Positions 1 through 8,417 of a stretch of 64,000 bases of DNA are shown one piece after another. The notes beneath the pieces were generated by a model. That model was not told the DNA's origin and made no database searches. It was given only the letters and a program-made list of their open reading frames with translations. Source of the stretch: Curtobacterium flaccumfaciens (GTDB lineage Bacteria > Actinomycetota > Actinomycetes > Actinomycetales > Microbacteriaceae); NCBI RefSeq assembly GCF_013359815.1, contig NZ_JABMCF010000040.1, forward strand, positions 248,001-312,000, read 5' to 3'. Positions within the stretch are counted from its first letter, which is position 1, and the number at the start of each line of letters is the position of its first letter. The translations under genes and the position numbers were made by a program.

Positions 1-2
1 TC

Positions 3-626
3 CCCGAGGTCCGTCGGTCGGTCGAGACCGCCCGACGCCGTGCGGGCTCCGCCGGGCAGGATGACCGGTCCGCAGGCGCCGGGCGCGACGGCCGCAACGG
101 GAACGGCACCGACGGGGCCGACACCCCCGACGAGCCCGTCGCCGGCATCCGCTCGCTGCCGAACGACCCGATCAGCCGCATGGAGCGCGACGCCGTGATG
201 GCGATGGTGCAGCAGCCCACGTCCGTCGGCGCACCGATGCTCGGGCTCGCCGCGTCGGCCACGTTCTCGACGCCGATGCTCGCCGCGGTGCGGGACGCCG
301 TGGTCGCCAACGTCGACGTCATCGGCGCGGGGGACTGGCTCGACCGGCTGCTCGCCGACGTGCCAGCGCCCCTCCGCACCCTGACGCACGAACTCGCCCT
401 CGCACCCATCCCCGCGCGCAACGCGGAGGACCTGGCGGCCTACTGCCGGAGCATCGTCGTGGCCCTGGTCGAGCGCGACCTGCTCGCCCGCAAGGCCTCG
501 TTGCTCGGGCAGCTGCAGCGCGCCGACCCGCACGAGCAGGCCGAGCGTCGCGCCGAGATCCAGCGGCAGCTCGTCGACATCGACGGGCAGCGGATGCGGT
601 TGCGCGCCGACGCCGAGGCGTCCTAG
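3..626 (+). CDS. dnaG: DNA primase, C-terminal part (5' truncated by window edge)
   Basis: DnaG makes the RNA primers for lagging-strand synthesis. Only the last ~207 residues are present: the frame is open from the window edge to the TAG at 624-626. A Gly/Asp/Asn-rich linker is followed at about 175-190 by a DPISRMERDAVM segment, which matches the start of the DnaG C-terminal helicase-interaction domain. The charged helical tail (ERDLLARKASLLGQLQ, then DPHEQAERRAEIQRQL) is also typical of DnaG. The TOPRIM and zinc-binding domains lie outside the window. The assignment rests on the tail only, but its pattern is characteristic. Confidence 0.85.
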   Translation, partial: PEVRRSVETARRRAGSAGQDDRSAGAGRDGRNGNGTDGADTPDEPVAGIRSLPNDPISRMERDAVMAMVQQPTSVGAPMLGLAASATFSTPMLAAVRDAVVANVDVIGAGDWLDRLLADVPAPLRTLTHELALAPIPARNAEDLAAYCRSIVVALVERDLLARKASLLGQLQRADPHEQAERRAEIQRQLVDIDGQRMRLRADAEAS

Positions 627-678
627 CGCTCTTCGCGCGGTCGGTGCCGGGCGTGCGCGAGGTCGCCCCGGGCGCCCC

Positions 679-1560
679 GGTCGCACGACGCGCCGCGTGC
701 GCTTCGCCGAGGTCGCGCGAACTGACGCCCGGTGGGGCTGCGAGCGGCAGTTGGTGCGACCTCGGCGAGGGTGAGTGGTCAGGACGTGCCGTCTGTCGGG
801 CCTCGAGTGGTCGCAGGGCGTCGGTTGGCAGGGGTCCGGTCGACGGGACGTGACCGCTCGGGGTGGGGCGGGCGGGGAGTCGTGACCGGTCGGCGGGGGC
901 GATGGGCGCAGCGGACGCGGGGCGGGCGGGGAGTCGTGACCGGTCGGCGGGGGCGATGGGCGCAGCGGACGCGGGGCGGGCCTCCCGGCGGGGGAGGCGA
1001 GGTCGCACGACGCGCCGCGTGCGCTTCGCCGAGGTCGCACGAACTGTCGTGCGGCAGGCCCGCGAGCGGCAGCTGGTGCGACCTGGGGGTCCGTGAGTGG
1101 TCAGGACGCGTCGCCTGTCGGGCGGCGAGTGGTCGCAGATCGTCGGTTGGCCGGGGTTCGGCCGACAGGACGTGACCGCGCGGGGTGAGGCGGGCGGTGA
1201 GTCGTGACCGGTCGGCGGTGCCGAGGGGGCGGGGCGGACGCGGGGCGGGCCTCCAGGCCAGGGGAGCGAGGTCGCACGACGCGCCGCATGCGTGCCGCCG
1301 AGGTTGCACGAACTGTCGCCGGGTGGGGCTGCGAGCGGCAGTTCGTGCGACCTCGGCGAGGGTGAGTGGTTGGGACGTGCCGCGTGAGAGGCGTCGAGTG
1401 GTCGCGGATCGTCGGCTGGCCGGGGTCCGGCCGACGGGACGTGACCGCGCAGGGTGGGGCGGGCGGTGCGTCGTGACCGATCGGCGGGGGCGAGGGGGCG
1501 GGGCGGACGCGGGGCGGGCCTCCTGGCCGGGCGGGCGTGATCGCACGAACCGTCGCTCGA
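679..1560. repeat. Tandem array of diverged ~269-bp repeats
   Basis: Copies begin with GGTCGCACGACGCGCC at 679, 1001 and 1270; a truncated fourth starts near 1539 (GATCGCACGAAC). Spacing is 322, 269 and 269 bases. The first copy is longer because it carries an extra internal 54-base duplication. Each unit has, in order, an inverted GCACGAACTG/CAGTTsGTGCGACC pair, a GTGAGTGGT segment, a CGACGGGACGTGACCG segment and a GGGGCGGACGCGGGGCGGGCCTCC-type end. Divergence between copies is mostly scattered substitutions. Function unknown. Confidence 0.85.
877..984. repeat. Exact 54-base tandem duplication inside the first 269-bp repeat
   Basis: The 54 bases starting GAGTCGTGACCGGTCGG at 877 recur identically at 931. 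The duplication accounts for the extra length of repeat unit 1 (322 instead of 269) and looks recent because the two copies do not differ. Confidence 0.85.
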
Positions 1561-1806
1561 CAGGCGCTCTCGAGCGCCAGACCGCCCCGGTTGCACCACG
1601 CAACTTTCGTGCGTGACGCGCCGCTCGACTCCGGCGGAATCATGCATCACGCGGCGGGCCCATGCATTACAGCGGTGTAAACAAATCGCCCCCGGTTCGT
1701 TCTGTTCCGTGACAGGGTGATACCAATGAGCGTTCCTGGCCGGGCACACAGACGTTCCACCCTCCGGCTCAGGACTCTTGCAATCATGACCAGAGAGGCA
1801 GCGGAC

Positions 1807-3423
1807 ATGGCATCCGTGACCAAGTGGGGCAAGCGCGGCATCGCGCTCGGCGCCGGTGCAGCAGCGACGGCGCTGGTGCTGACCGGCTGCGCGAGCAGCA
1901 GCGTGAGTGACACCGAACTGAACGGCCTGAGCATCGGGACGACGGACAAGATCACGTCCCTCGACCCGGCCGGTTCCTACGACAACGGCTCCTTCGCCGT
2001 GCAGAACCAGGTGTTCCCGTTCCTGATGAACACGCCCGTGGGGAGCCCGGACGTCGAGCCGGACATCGCCACGAAGGCGGAGTTCACGAACCCGACCACC
2101 TACGAGGTCACCCTCAAGGACGGGCTCGAGTTCGCAAACGGCAACAAGCTCACGTCGAGCGACGTGAAGTTCTCGTTCGACCGCGAACTGAAGATCAACA
2201 ACGAGAACGGTCCGCAGTCGCTGCTGGCCAACCTCAAGAGCATCGACACCCCGGACGACACCACCGTGGTGTTCAACCTCGACCACGCCGACCAGACCTG
2301 GCCGCAGGTGCTCTCGAGCCCCGCTGGCCCGATCGTCGACGAGGACGTCTTCAGCGCGACGAAGCTCACCAGTGCCGACGACATCGTCAAGGGCAAGGCG
2401 TTCGCCGGGCAGTACCAGATCAGCTCCTACAAGGAGAACGACACGATCCAGTACAAGACGAACCCGAAGTACGACGGCCTCCTCGGCAAGGCGAAGACCG
2501 ACGAGGTCACCGCCAGCTACTACACCAAGGAGACCGACCTCAAGCTCGCCGTGCAGAAGGGCGACGTCGACGTGGCGTACCGCTCCCTGACGCCGACCGA
2601 CATCTCGGACCTGCGCAAGGACGACTCCCTCAAGGTCACCGACGGCCCCGGCGGCGAGATCCGCTACGTGGTCTTCAACTTCAAGACGCAGCCGTTCGGC
2701 ACCGGGCAGGACGACGCCGACGAGGCGAAGGCCCTGGCCGTGCGTCAGGCCGCTGCCGACGTGGTCGACCGTGCCCAGCTCGCGAAGGAGGTCTACAACG
2801 ACACCTTCACCCCGCTGTACTCGATGGTCCCGGACGGCCTGACCGGCGCGGTCCAGCCGTTCAAGGAGATGTACGGCGACGGCGACGGCGGCGCGGACGT
2901 GTCCAAGGCGAAGAAGACGCTGTCGGACGCCGGCGTCACGGGCAAGGTGCAGCTCGACATCCAGTACGCGCCCGACCACTACGGTTCGGCCTCGGACGAC
3001 GAGTACGCCCTGCTCAAGCAGCAGCTCGAGGACTCCGGTCTGTTCACCGTCAACATCCAGTCGACGGTCTACACGACCTACGCGCAGGAGCGCACCAAGG
3101 ACGCCTACCCCGTGTACCAGCTCGGCTGGTTCCCGGACTTCTCCGACGCCGACAACTACCTGTCGCCGTTCTTCACCAAGGAGAACTTCGTCCAGAACCA
3201 CTACGACGACCCGGAGATCCAGGACCTCATCGCGAAGGAGCAGGCCGAGTCCGACCCGGACAAGCGTGCTGACCTGATCGAGCAGGCCCAGGAGCGCGAG
3301 GCCACCCAGATCTCGACGCTGCCGCTGCTGCAGGGCAAGTCCGTCGCGGTCGCCGGCAAGGACGTCAAGGGCCTGACCCTCGACGCCTCGTTCAAGTTCC
3401 GGTACGCCACCCTGAGCAAGTAG
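1807..3423 (+). CDS. ABC transporter substrate-binding lipoprotein, family 5 (peptide/oligopeptide type)
   Basis: Cell-surface receptor of an ABC importer of the dipeptide/oligopeptide/nickel class; it captures the ligand outside the membrane and passes it to the two permeases downstream. The start at 1807 (MASVTKWGKRG) follows AGAGAGG at 1793 with good spacing and gives a classical lipoprotein signal: a basic N-terminus, an Ala/Leu-rich core and an LTGC lipobox at about residues 21-24. The mature protein (total 538 aa) has family features: DxxPEPDIA-like SPDVEPDIA, a WP/PQV segment and an FKTQPF segment. Upstream in-frame ATGs at 1717 and 1783 would spoil the signal peptide. The substrate cannot be told from sequence; a peptide or opine-like compound is likely. 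Confidence 0.9.
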   Translation: MASVTKWGKRGIALGAGAAATALVLTGCASSSVSDTELNGLSIGTTDKITSLDPAGSYDNGSFAVQNQVFPFLMNTPVGSPDVEPDIATKAEFTNPTTYEVTLKDGLEFANGNKLTSSDVKFSFDRELKINNENGPQSLLANLKSIDTPDDTTVVFNLDHADQTWPQVLSSPAGPIVDEDVFSATKLTSADDIVKGKAFAGQYQISSYKENDTIQYKTNPKYDGLLGKAKTDEVTASYYTKETDLKLAVQKGDVDVAYRSLTPTDISDLRKDDSLKVTDGPGGEIRYVVFNFKTQPFGTGQDDADEAKALAVRQAAADVVDRAQLAKEVYNDTFTPLYSMVPDGLTGAVQPFKEMYGDGDGGADVSKAKKTLSDAGVTGKVQLDIQYAPDHYGSASDDEYALLKQQLEDSGLFTVNIQSTVYTTYAQERTKDAYPVYQLGWFPDFSDADNYLSPFFTKENFVQNHYDDPEIQDLIAKEQAESDPDKRADLIEQAQEREATQISTLPLLQGKSVAVAGKDVKGLTLDASFKFRYATLSK

Positions 3424-3445
3424 CACCAAGCCCCACGTGCAGGCC

Positions 3446-3472
3446 GCGGGCGTTCCCACGAGGAACGCCCGC
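3446..3472 (+). terminator. Hairpin between the binding-protein and permease genes
   Basis: Perfect 11-bp stem (GCGGGCGTTCC / GGAACGCCCGC) with a 5-base loop and no T-tract. It lies in the only real gap of the importer operon. In such operons this position often holds a partial terminator or 3' stabiliser that keeps the binding protein more abundant than the membrane parts. That role is inferred. Confidence 0.65.
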
Positions 3473-3507
3473 GTGCCTGTGCAACGGCGACGAAAGGCAC
3501 ACACCCC

Positions 3508-4617
3508 GTGACCCTCAGCACTCCCGAGGCGACGCAGGACGTGAACGGCACCGATCCCACCAAGCCACAGGCACAACGCAGTGCCAAGAACAGTGGTGGC
3601 GGACTCGGCCGGTACATCCTCGTCAGGTTCCTCCTCATCATCCCGACCGTCTTCATCCTGGTGACGCTCGTGTTCTTCCTGATGCGCGTCATCGGGAACC
3701 CGATCACCGCGTCGGTCGGCGGCCGACTCACGCCGAGCCAGCTGCAGGAACGCCTGCACGCCGCCGGGTACGACCGGCCGGTGCTCGTGCAGTACTTCGA
3801 GTACCTCGGCAACATCCTGCGCGGTGACTTCGGCACCTCGTCGACGGACAACCGTCCGATCACCGACATCATCGTCACGTACGGCGGTGCGACCGCGGAG
3901 CTCGTGTTCTACGCGCTCATCGTCGCGCTGGTGCTCGGCATCCCCCTCGGCATGCTCGCCGCGTACACGCGTGACAAGTGGCCGGACGTGCTGCTCCGCG
4001 CGCTGGCGATCCTGACCTACGCCACGCCGGTGTTCTTCGGCGGTCTGCTGCTCAAGCTCGTCTTCTCGGTGTGGCTCGGCTGGTTGCCCCTCGGCGACCG
4101 GGCCTCGACCCGGGTGTCCCTCATCCTCGATGGCATCCCCGGCGCGAGCGGCATCTACATCATCGACGCGCTCCGCACCGGCAACGCCCAGGTCATCGGC
4201 GACGTGCTGCAGCACGCCGTCCTGCCCGCGCTGACGCTCGGCCTGCTCACCGCCGGCATCTTCCTGCGCCTGGTGCGCGCGAACATGATCGGGTCGCTCG
4301 GCTCCGAGTACGTCGACGCCGCCCGGTCCCGCGGTGTGCGCGAGTCGCGGTTGGTGCGCACCCACGCGTTCCGTCCGGCCCTCGTGCCGATCATCACCGT
4401 GATGGGGCTGCAGATCGCGATGCTGCTGGGCGGCTCGGTGCTCACCGAGACGACCTTCGGGTGGCGCGGTCTGGGCTTCGAGCTCAACCAGTACCTGTCG
4501 GCCCGTGACTTCGTCGCGGTGCAGGGCATCGTCGCGATGCTGGCGGTGATCGTCGCGGTGACCAACTTCATCGTCGACGTCGTCGCCGCCCTGATCGACC
4601 CGAGAGTGAGGTTCTGA
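3508..4617 (+). CDS. ABC transporter permease, DppB/OppB type
   Basis: First of two membrane subunits of the peptide-type importer. It has 369 aa with a ~35-residue hydrophilic N-terminus, then the family start (RYILVRFLLIIPTVFILVTLVFFLMR) and about six membrane segments. The EAA-type cytoplasmic loop near residue 265 (EYVDAARSRGVRESRLVRTHAFRPALVPIIT) docks on the ATPase. The GTG start at 3508 follows GAAAGG. It is followed after 2 bases by the second permease. Confidence 0.92.
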   Translation: MTLSTPEATQDVNGTDPTKPQAQRSAKNSGGGLGRYILVRFLLIIPTVFILVTLVFFLMRVIGNPITASVGGRLTPSQLQERLHAAGYDRPVLVQYFEYLGNILRGDFGTSSTDNRPITDIIVTYGGATAELVFYALIVALVLGIPLGMLAAYTRDKWPDVLLRALAILTYATPVFFGGLLLKLVFSVWLGWLPLGDRASTRVSLILDGIPGASGIYIIDALRTGNAQVIGDVLQHAVLPALTLGLLTAGIFLRLVRANMIGSLGSEYVDAARSRGVRESRLVRTHAFRPALVPIITVMGLQIAMLLGGSVLTETTFGWRGLGFELNQYLSARDFVAVQGIVAMLAVIVAVTNFIVDVVAALIDPRVRF

Positions 4618-4619
4618 CG

Positions 4620-5645
4620 ATGGCCGACACCACCCTCATCGACCGCCACGAGCCGCTCTGGAAGCGGCTCCCCGTGGTGGTCCAGCTGCGCCGGAGCACC
4701 GGTTGGCAGCGCGCCATGCTCATCGTCGGCGTGGTCATCTGCGCCCTCTACCTGCTGGTCGCGGTGTTCGCCCCGCTCCTCGCCCCGTACGGCTTCGGCC
4801 AGCTGCAGGGCGCGGACGGGCAGAGCTTCCCGCGCACCGGTGCACCGAGTGCCGAGCACATCTGGGGCACGACGGTCGGCGGCTTCGACGTGTTCAGTCG
4901 CGTCCTCTACGGCGCCCGCACGGCCGTGCTCGTCGTCATCGTCGCCGTGATCGTCTCGATCATCGTCGGTGTCCTGCTCGGCATGGTCTCCGGGTACCTG
5001 GGCGGCTGGCTCGACCGCGTCCTGGTGGTCGTGGCCGACGCCATCTACGCGTTCCCGTCGCTGCTGCTCGCGATCATCGTGTCCATCGTCATCTCCGGCG
5101 GCAACTCGAGCTACTCGGGCGGCATCATCGCGGCGGCGATCTCGATCACCGTCGTCTACGTGCCGCAGTACTTCCGCGTGGTGCGTGCCGAGGCCGTCCG
5201 GCTGAAGAACGACGCGTTCGTCGAGTCGGCGCGCGTGATGGGCACGAACCCGTGGCGCATCATGACGCGGCACGTCCTGCGGAACTCGACCCGTTCGCTG
5301 CCGCTCATCCTGACGCTCAACGCGAGCGACGCGATCCTGACCCTGGCCGGCCTCGGCTTCCTCGGGTTCGGCATCGGTCCGACGTCCGGTGCCGAGTGGG
5401 GCTACGACCTGAGCCGCGCGCTCTCGGACGTCGCGAGCGGCGTCTGGTGGACCGGTGTCTACCCGGGTGTCGCGATCGTGGTGCTCGTGCTCGGCGTGAC
5501 CTTCATCGGCGAGAGCCTGAACGACATCTCCGACCCCCGCCTGCGTGCACGCCGACGCCTGAAGCAGCTCGTGTCGACGCGCGACTCGCGCAACCCCGAG
5601 GCACCGCGCACCGCCGGGAACGACACGGAAGGGACGGGCGCATGA
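4620..5645 (+). CDS. ABC transporter permease, DppC/OppC type
   Basis: Second membrane subunit (341 aa) of the same importer. An N-terminal OppC_N-like segment (RRSTGWQRAMLIVGVVI...) is followed by the binding-protein-dependent transport domain. The EAA loop is at about 193-225 (EAVRLKNDAFVESARVMG...). The start codon lies 2 bases after the preceding stop, and the stop overlaps the ATPase start as ATGA, so the genes are translationally coupled. Confidence 0.92.
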   Translation: MADTTLIDRHEPLWKRLPVVVQLRRSTGWQRAMLIVGVVICALYLLVAVFAPLLAPYGFGQLQGADGQSFPRTGAPSAEHIWGTTVGGFDVFSRVLYGARTAVLVVIVAVIVSIIVGVLLGMVSGYLGGWLDRVLVVVADAIYAFPSLLLAIIVSIVISGGNSSYSGGIIAAAISITVVYVPQYFRVVRAEAVRLKNDAFVESARVMGTNPWRIMTRHVLRNSTRSLPLILTLNASDAILTLAGLGFLGFGIGPTSGAEWGYDLSRALSDVASGVWWTGVYPGVAIVVLVLGVTFIGESLNDISDPRLRARRRLKQLVSTRDSRNPEAPRTAGNDTEGTGA

Positions 5646-7339
5646 CCCCGACCACCCGCCTGCAACCGGGCGACACCACCACCGAGCCGGTCGTCGTCGT
5701 CGACGACCTGACCGTCACCTTCGCGACCGACGGCGGCGCCGTCGACGCGGTCAAGGGCGTCAGCCTCGACGTCCGCCCCGGCGAGGTCCTCGCCCTGGTC
5801 GGCGAGTCCGGCTCGGGCAAGTCCGTCACGGCCCGCAGCATGCTGCGGCTCATGCCGGAGACGGCGACACTCGGCGGCGCGGTGCTGCTCGACGGCACCG
5901 ACGTGGTGTCGGTCGGCTCGCAGAAGCTCCGCGAGCTCCGCGGGACCGCCGGCGCGATGGTGTTCCAGGAGCCGTCGACCGCGCTCAACCCGGTCTTCAC
6001 CGTCGGGTGGCAGATCGCCGAGGGGCTCCGTGCCCACGGCGGCGTGTCCAAGAAGGAAGCACGGGCGAAGGCCATCGACTACCTCGGTCGCGTCGGCATC
6101 CCCGACCCCGAGACCCGCGTCGACCACTACCCGCACCAGTTCTCCGGCGGGCAGAAGCAGCGCGTGGTCATCGCGAGCGCGCTGGCCCTCGAGCCGAGCG
6201 TCATCATCGCGGACGAGCCCACCACGGCACTCGACGTCACGGTGCAGGCCGAGATCCTCGACCTGCTGCGCCGCTGCCGCGACGAGTTCGGCACCGCGAT
6301 CGTCGTCATCACGCACAACATGGGCGTGGTCGCCGACCTGGCCGACCGCGTCGCCGTGATGTACCAGGGCGAGATCGTCGAAGAGGCCACGGCGACGGCA
6401 CTGTTCGCGACGCCGCAGGCCGACTACACCAAGCGGCTGCTCGCCGCGGTGCCCCGGCTCGAGGCGTCCACCGGGGTGGCCCGGCGCGCCGCGATCTCCG
6501 AGGACGTCACCCCGCTGGTGGAGGCGAAGGGGCTCGAGATCGAGTACCCCGGGCGGCTCGGCTCGCCCGCGTTCAAGGCGGTCAAGGGCGTCGACCTGGC
6601 GATCCGTCCGGGCGAGGTCCTCGGCCTGGTGGGGGAGTCCGGCTCGGGCAAGACCACCATCGGCCGGGCCATGGCGGGCCTGACGAAGGTCACCGGCGGC
6701 TCGCTCAAGGTGCTCGGCGCCGAGATGCTCGGGTACCGCGAACGCGACTTCAAGCACCTGCGCAAGGACATCGGGTTCGTGTTCCAGGACCCGGCGACCT
6801 CGTTCAACCCGCTGCTGACGATCGCCGAGTGCGTCGCCGAGCCGCTGGTCGTGCACAAGGAGGTCTCGAGCCCCCGTGCCGCGCGCAAGCGGGTGGACGA
6901 GCTGCTCGAGGCCGTGCAGCTCCCGGCCGCCTACGGCGACCGCTACCCGCACGAGCTCTCCGGCGGGCAGCGCCAGCGTGCATCGCTCGCCCGGTCGCTC
7001 GCGCTCCGGCCGAAGCTGCTCATCGCCGACGAGCCGACGAGTGCGCTCGACGTCTCCGTGCAGGCCCGGGTGCTCGAGCTCTTCCTCGAGCTGCAGCAGG
7101 ACCTCGGCTTCGCCTCGCTGTTCATCAGCCACGACCTCGCGGTCGTCGGCGCGCTGTCCGACCGGATCGCGGTGCTGTACCGCGGCGACCTGGTCGAGAC
7201 GGGCACGACGGCGCAGGTCCTCGGCGCGCCGCAGCACCCCTACACGCAGCGGCTCCTCGCGTCGCTGCCGGTGCCGGACCCAGCCGAGCAGGCGGAGCGA
7301 CGGCGTACGCTGGAGCGACTGGAGAACGTCGGGTCCTGA
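5642..7339 (+). CDS. Fused double ATPase of the peptide-type ABC importer (DppD-DppF type)
   Basis: Energises the importer; both nucleotide-binding domains are on one 565-aa chain. Domain 1: Walker A GESGSGKS at 54-61, signature FSGGQKQR, Walker B with IIADEPTTALDV, switch VITHN. Domain 2: Walker A GESGSGKT, Q-loop FVFQDPATSFNP, signature LSGGQRQR, Walker B LLIADEPTSALDV, switch FISHD. Each domain ends with the AxxLFxxPQxxYTxxLLAAVP-type tail typical of oligopeptide ATPases. The ATG at 5642 overlaps the permease stop; a much longer upstream open frame is an artefact of high GC. Confidence 0.93.
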   Translation: MTPTTRLQPGDTTTEPVVVVDDLTVTFATDGGAVDAVKGVSLDVRPGEVLALVGESGSGKSVTARSMLRLMPETATLGGAVLLDGTDVVSVGSQKLRELRGTAGAMVFQEPSTALNPVFTVGWQIAEGLRAHGGVSKKEARAKAIDYLGRVGIPDPETRVDHYPHQFSGGQKQRVVIASALALEPSVIIADEPTTALDVTVQAEILDLLRRCRDEFGTAIVVITHNMGVVADLADRVAVMYQGEIVEEATATALFATPQADYTKRLLAAVPRLEASTGVARRAAISEDVTPLVEAKGLEIEYPGRLGSPAFKAVKGVDLAIRPGEVLGLVGESGSGKTTIGRAMAGLTKVTGGSLKVLGAEMLGYRERDFKHLRKDIGFVFQDPATSFNPLLTIAECVAEPLVVHKEVSSPRAARKRVDELLEAVQLPAAYGDRYPHELSGGQRQRASLARSLALRPKLLIADEPTSALDVSVQARVLELFLELQQDLGFASLFISHDLAVVGALSDRIAVLYRGDLVETGTTAQVLGAPQHPYTQRLLASLPVPDPAEQAERRRTLERLENVGS

Positions 7340-7351
7340 CCCGACGTGACC

Positions 7352-7402
7352 CGCCCTGGAGGTCCGGCCAGCGTCGTCGACGCACGCCGGGCCTCCAGGG
7401 CG
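7352..7402. terminator. Long hairpin after the double ATPase
   Basis: A 17-base arm at 7352-7368 (CGCCCTGGAGGTCCGGC) pairs with 7386-7402 with a single G-T wobble. No T-tract. The GGAGG/CCTCC core resembles the larger palindromes at 52982, 56244 and 61454. Likely a terminator or partial terminator before the third ATPase gene. Confidence 0.6.
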
Positions 7403-7487
7403 GTCGTCTCCACTGCTGCACGCACGACGGACCTGCCAGGGCGGCCCGTCGCGAACCGCCGCCAGGGGGCGGCGTGGAAGGGGACCC

Positions 7488-8417
7488 ATGATCGCGGTCA
7501 ACGGACCGGCGGTCGTCGCGGACGACGTGTCGATCGAGTACCGGGGCGGACGCGGGGGCGAGTCCATCCGGGCAGTCGACGGCGTGAGCCTCACGGTCCG
7601 GCAGGGGGAGATCCTCGCCCTGCTCGGTGAGTCGGGATCGGGCAAGTCGACCTTCGCCGCCGCCATCGCCGGCCAGCTCGGATCCCACGGCGAGGGCGAG
7701 GGCGCCCTCCGTCGGCACATCGTCGGCGGCGAGCTGACCGTGCTCGGCCAGAAGACCCGGGGCCTCCGTCCCTCGTCGCGCAAGCTCGAACGGCTGAGCG
7801 GCCGGATCGGGTACCTGGCGCAGGACGGCGCCGACCGGCTCAGCCCGGACCTGACCGTCGGCGAGGCCGTCGCCGAACCGATCTACGCCCGCGACCGCCG
7901 GTTCGACCGGCGCGAGGCCGGGCTCATCGTGGCCCGGCTGCTCGACGCGGTGCACCTGCCGCTCGGGGCGATGCGCCTGAACACCTGGGAGCTCTCGAGC
8001 GGGCAGCGTCAGCGTGTCGCCCTGGCGAAGGCGCTCGTGCTCGAGCCTCAGCTCCTGGTCGCGGACGAACCGGCGCGTGGCGTCGACGTACTCGTGCGGC
8101 AGTCCGTGCTCGAGGCCCTGGCGACCCTGCAGCGCGGCCGGCAGTTCTCGGCCGTCGTCGTGTCCAGCGACCTGCGCGAGGCCCGCGCCCTCGCCGACCG
8201 CGTCGCCGTGATGGCCGATGCCCGGCTCGTCGGGCTCGGCACCTTCGACGAGGTCCTCGACAACCCGGTCGACCCCTACGTCAAGACCCTCGCCTCGACC
8301 GCGGCCCGCGGCGTGAAGCGTCGTCCGGCACCGACGACGGCCCGCCGTTCGTCCGCGCCGCGCCGTCCGCTCGCCGCCGGCACCGGCCCGCGCACCGACC
8401 GTCAGGAGAACGCGTGA
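7488..8417 (+). CDS. Additional ABC-type ATPase with degenerate switch region
   Basis: A 309-aa single-domain nucleotide-binding protein of the peptide-transporter type. Walker A GESGSGKS at 48-55, Q-loop Gln112, signature LSSGQRQR from 169, and Walker B LLVADE with Glu194 are present. Departures from the canon are clear: LSSGQ instead of LSGGQ, DEPARGVDV instead of DEPTxALDV, and VVSSD (Ser227) where the switch histidine (S/THD) belongs. The C-terminal 35 residues are Arg/Pro-rich. A complete ATPase pair is already encoded upstream, so this protein may serve a paralogous or regulatory role. The ATG at 7488 follows GGAAGGGGA; the end overlaps the next gene by GTGA. Confidence 0.85.
   Translation: MIAVNGPAVVADDVSIEYRGGRGGESIRAVDGVSLTVRQGEILALLGESGSGKSTFAAAIAGQLGSHGEGEGALRRHIVGGELTVLGQKTRGLRPSSRKLERLSGRIGYLAQDGADRLSPDLTVGEAVAEPIYARDRRFDRREAGLIVARLLDAVHLPLGAMRLNTWELSSGQRQRVALAKALVLEPQLLVADEPARGVDVLVRQSVLEALATLQRGRQFSAVVVSSDLREARALADRVAVMADARLVGLGTFDEVLDNPVDPYVKTLASTAARGVKRRPAPTTARRSSAPRRPLAAGTGPRTDRQENA

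Larger units (their letters stand above)
627..1640. other. Long intergenic stretch without a credible gene
   Basis: About 1 kb between dnaG and the ABC importer. Reading frames here are low-complexity Arg/Gly/Ala-rich, lack ribosome binding sites and shift frame between repeat copies, so I see no gene. Most of the interval is the tandem repeat array listed separately. Its right end (1640-1720) is locally less GC-rich and should hold the promoter of the importer operon; CATGCAT occurs at 1641 and again at 1661. Confidence 0.7.

Noticed and set aside
644..1175. Small open frames inside the repeat array
   Set aside because: They change frame between repeat copies, lack ribosome sites and have no recognisable sequence pattern.
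679..1560. Tandem array considered as a CRISPR
   Set aside because: Units are 269 bases and repeated along their whole length; there are no short identical repeats with unique spacers and no cas genes.
319..4365. Very long antisense open frame (1348 codons) over the dnaG end, the repeat array and the ABC genes
   Set aside because: It is Arg/Ala/Pro/Asp-rich without domains, crosses non-coding repeats and lies opposite well-recognised genes. High GC removes stop codons from shadow frames.
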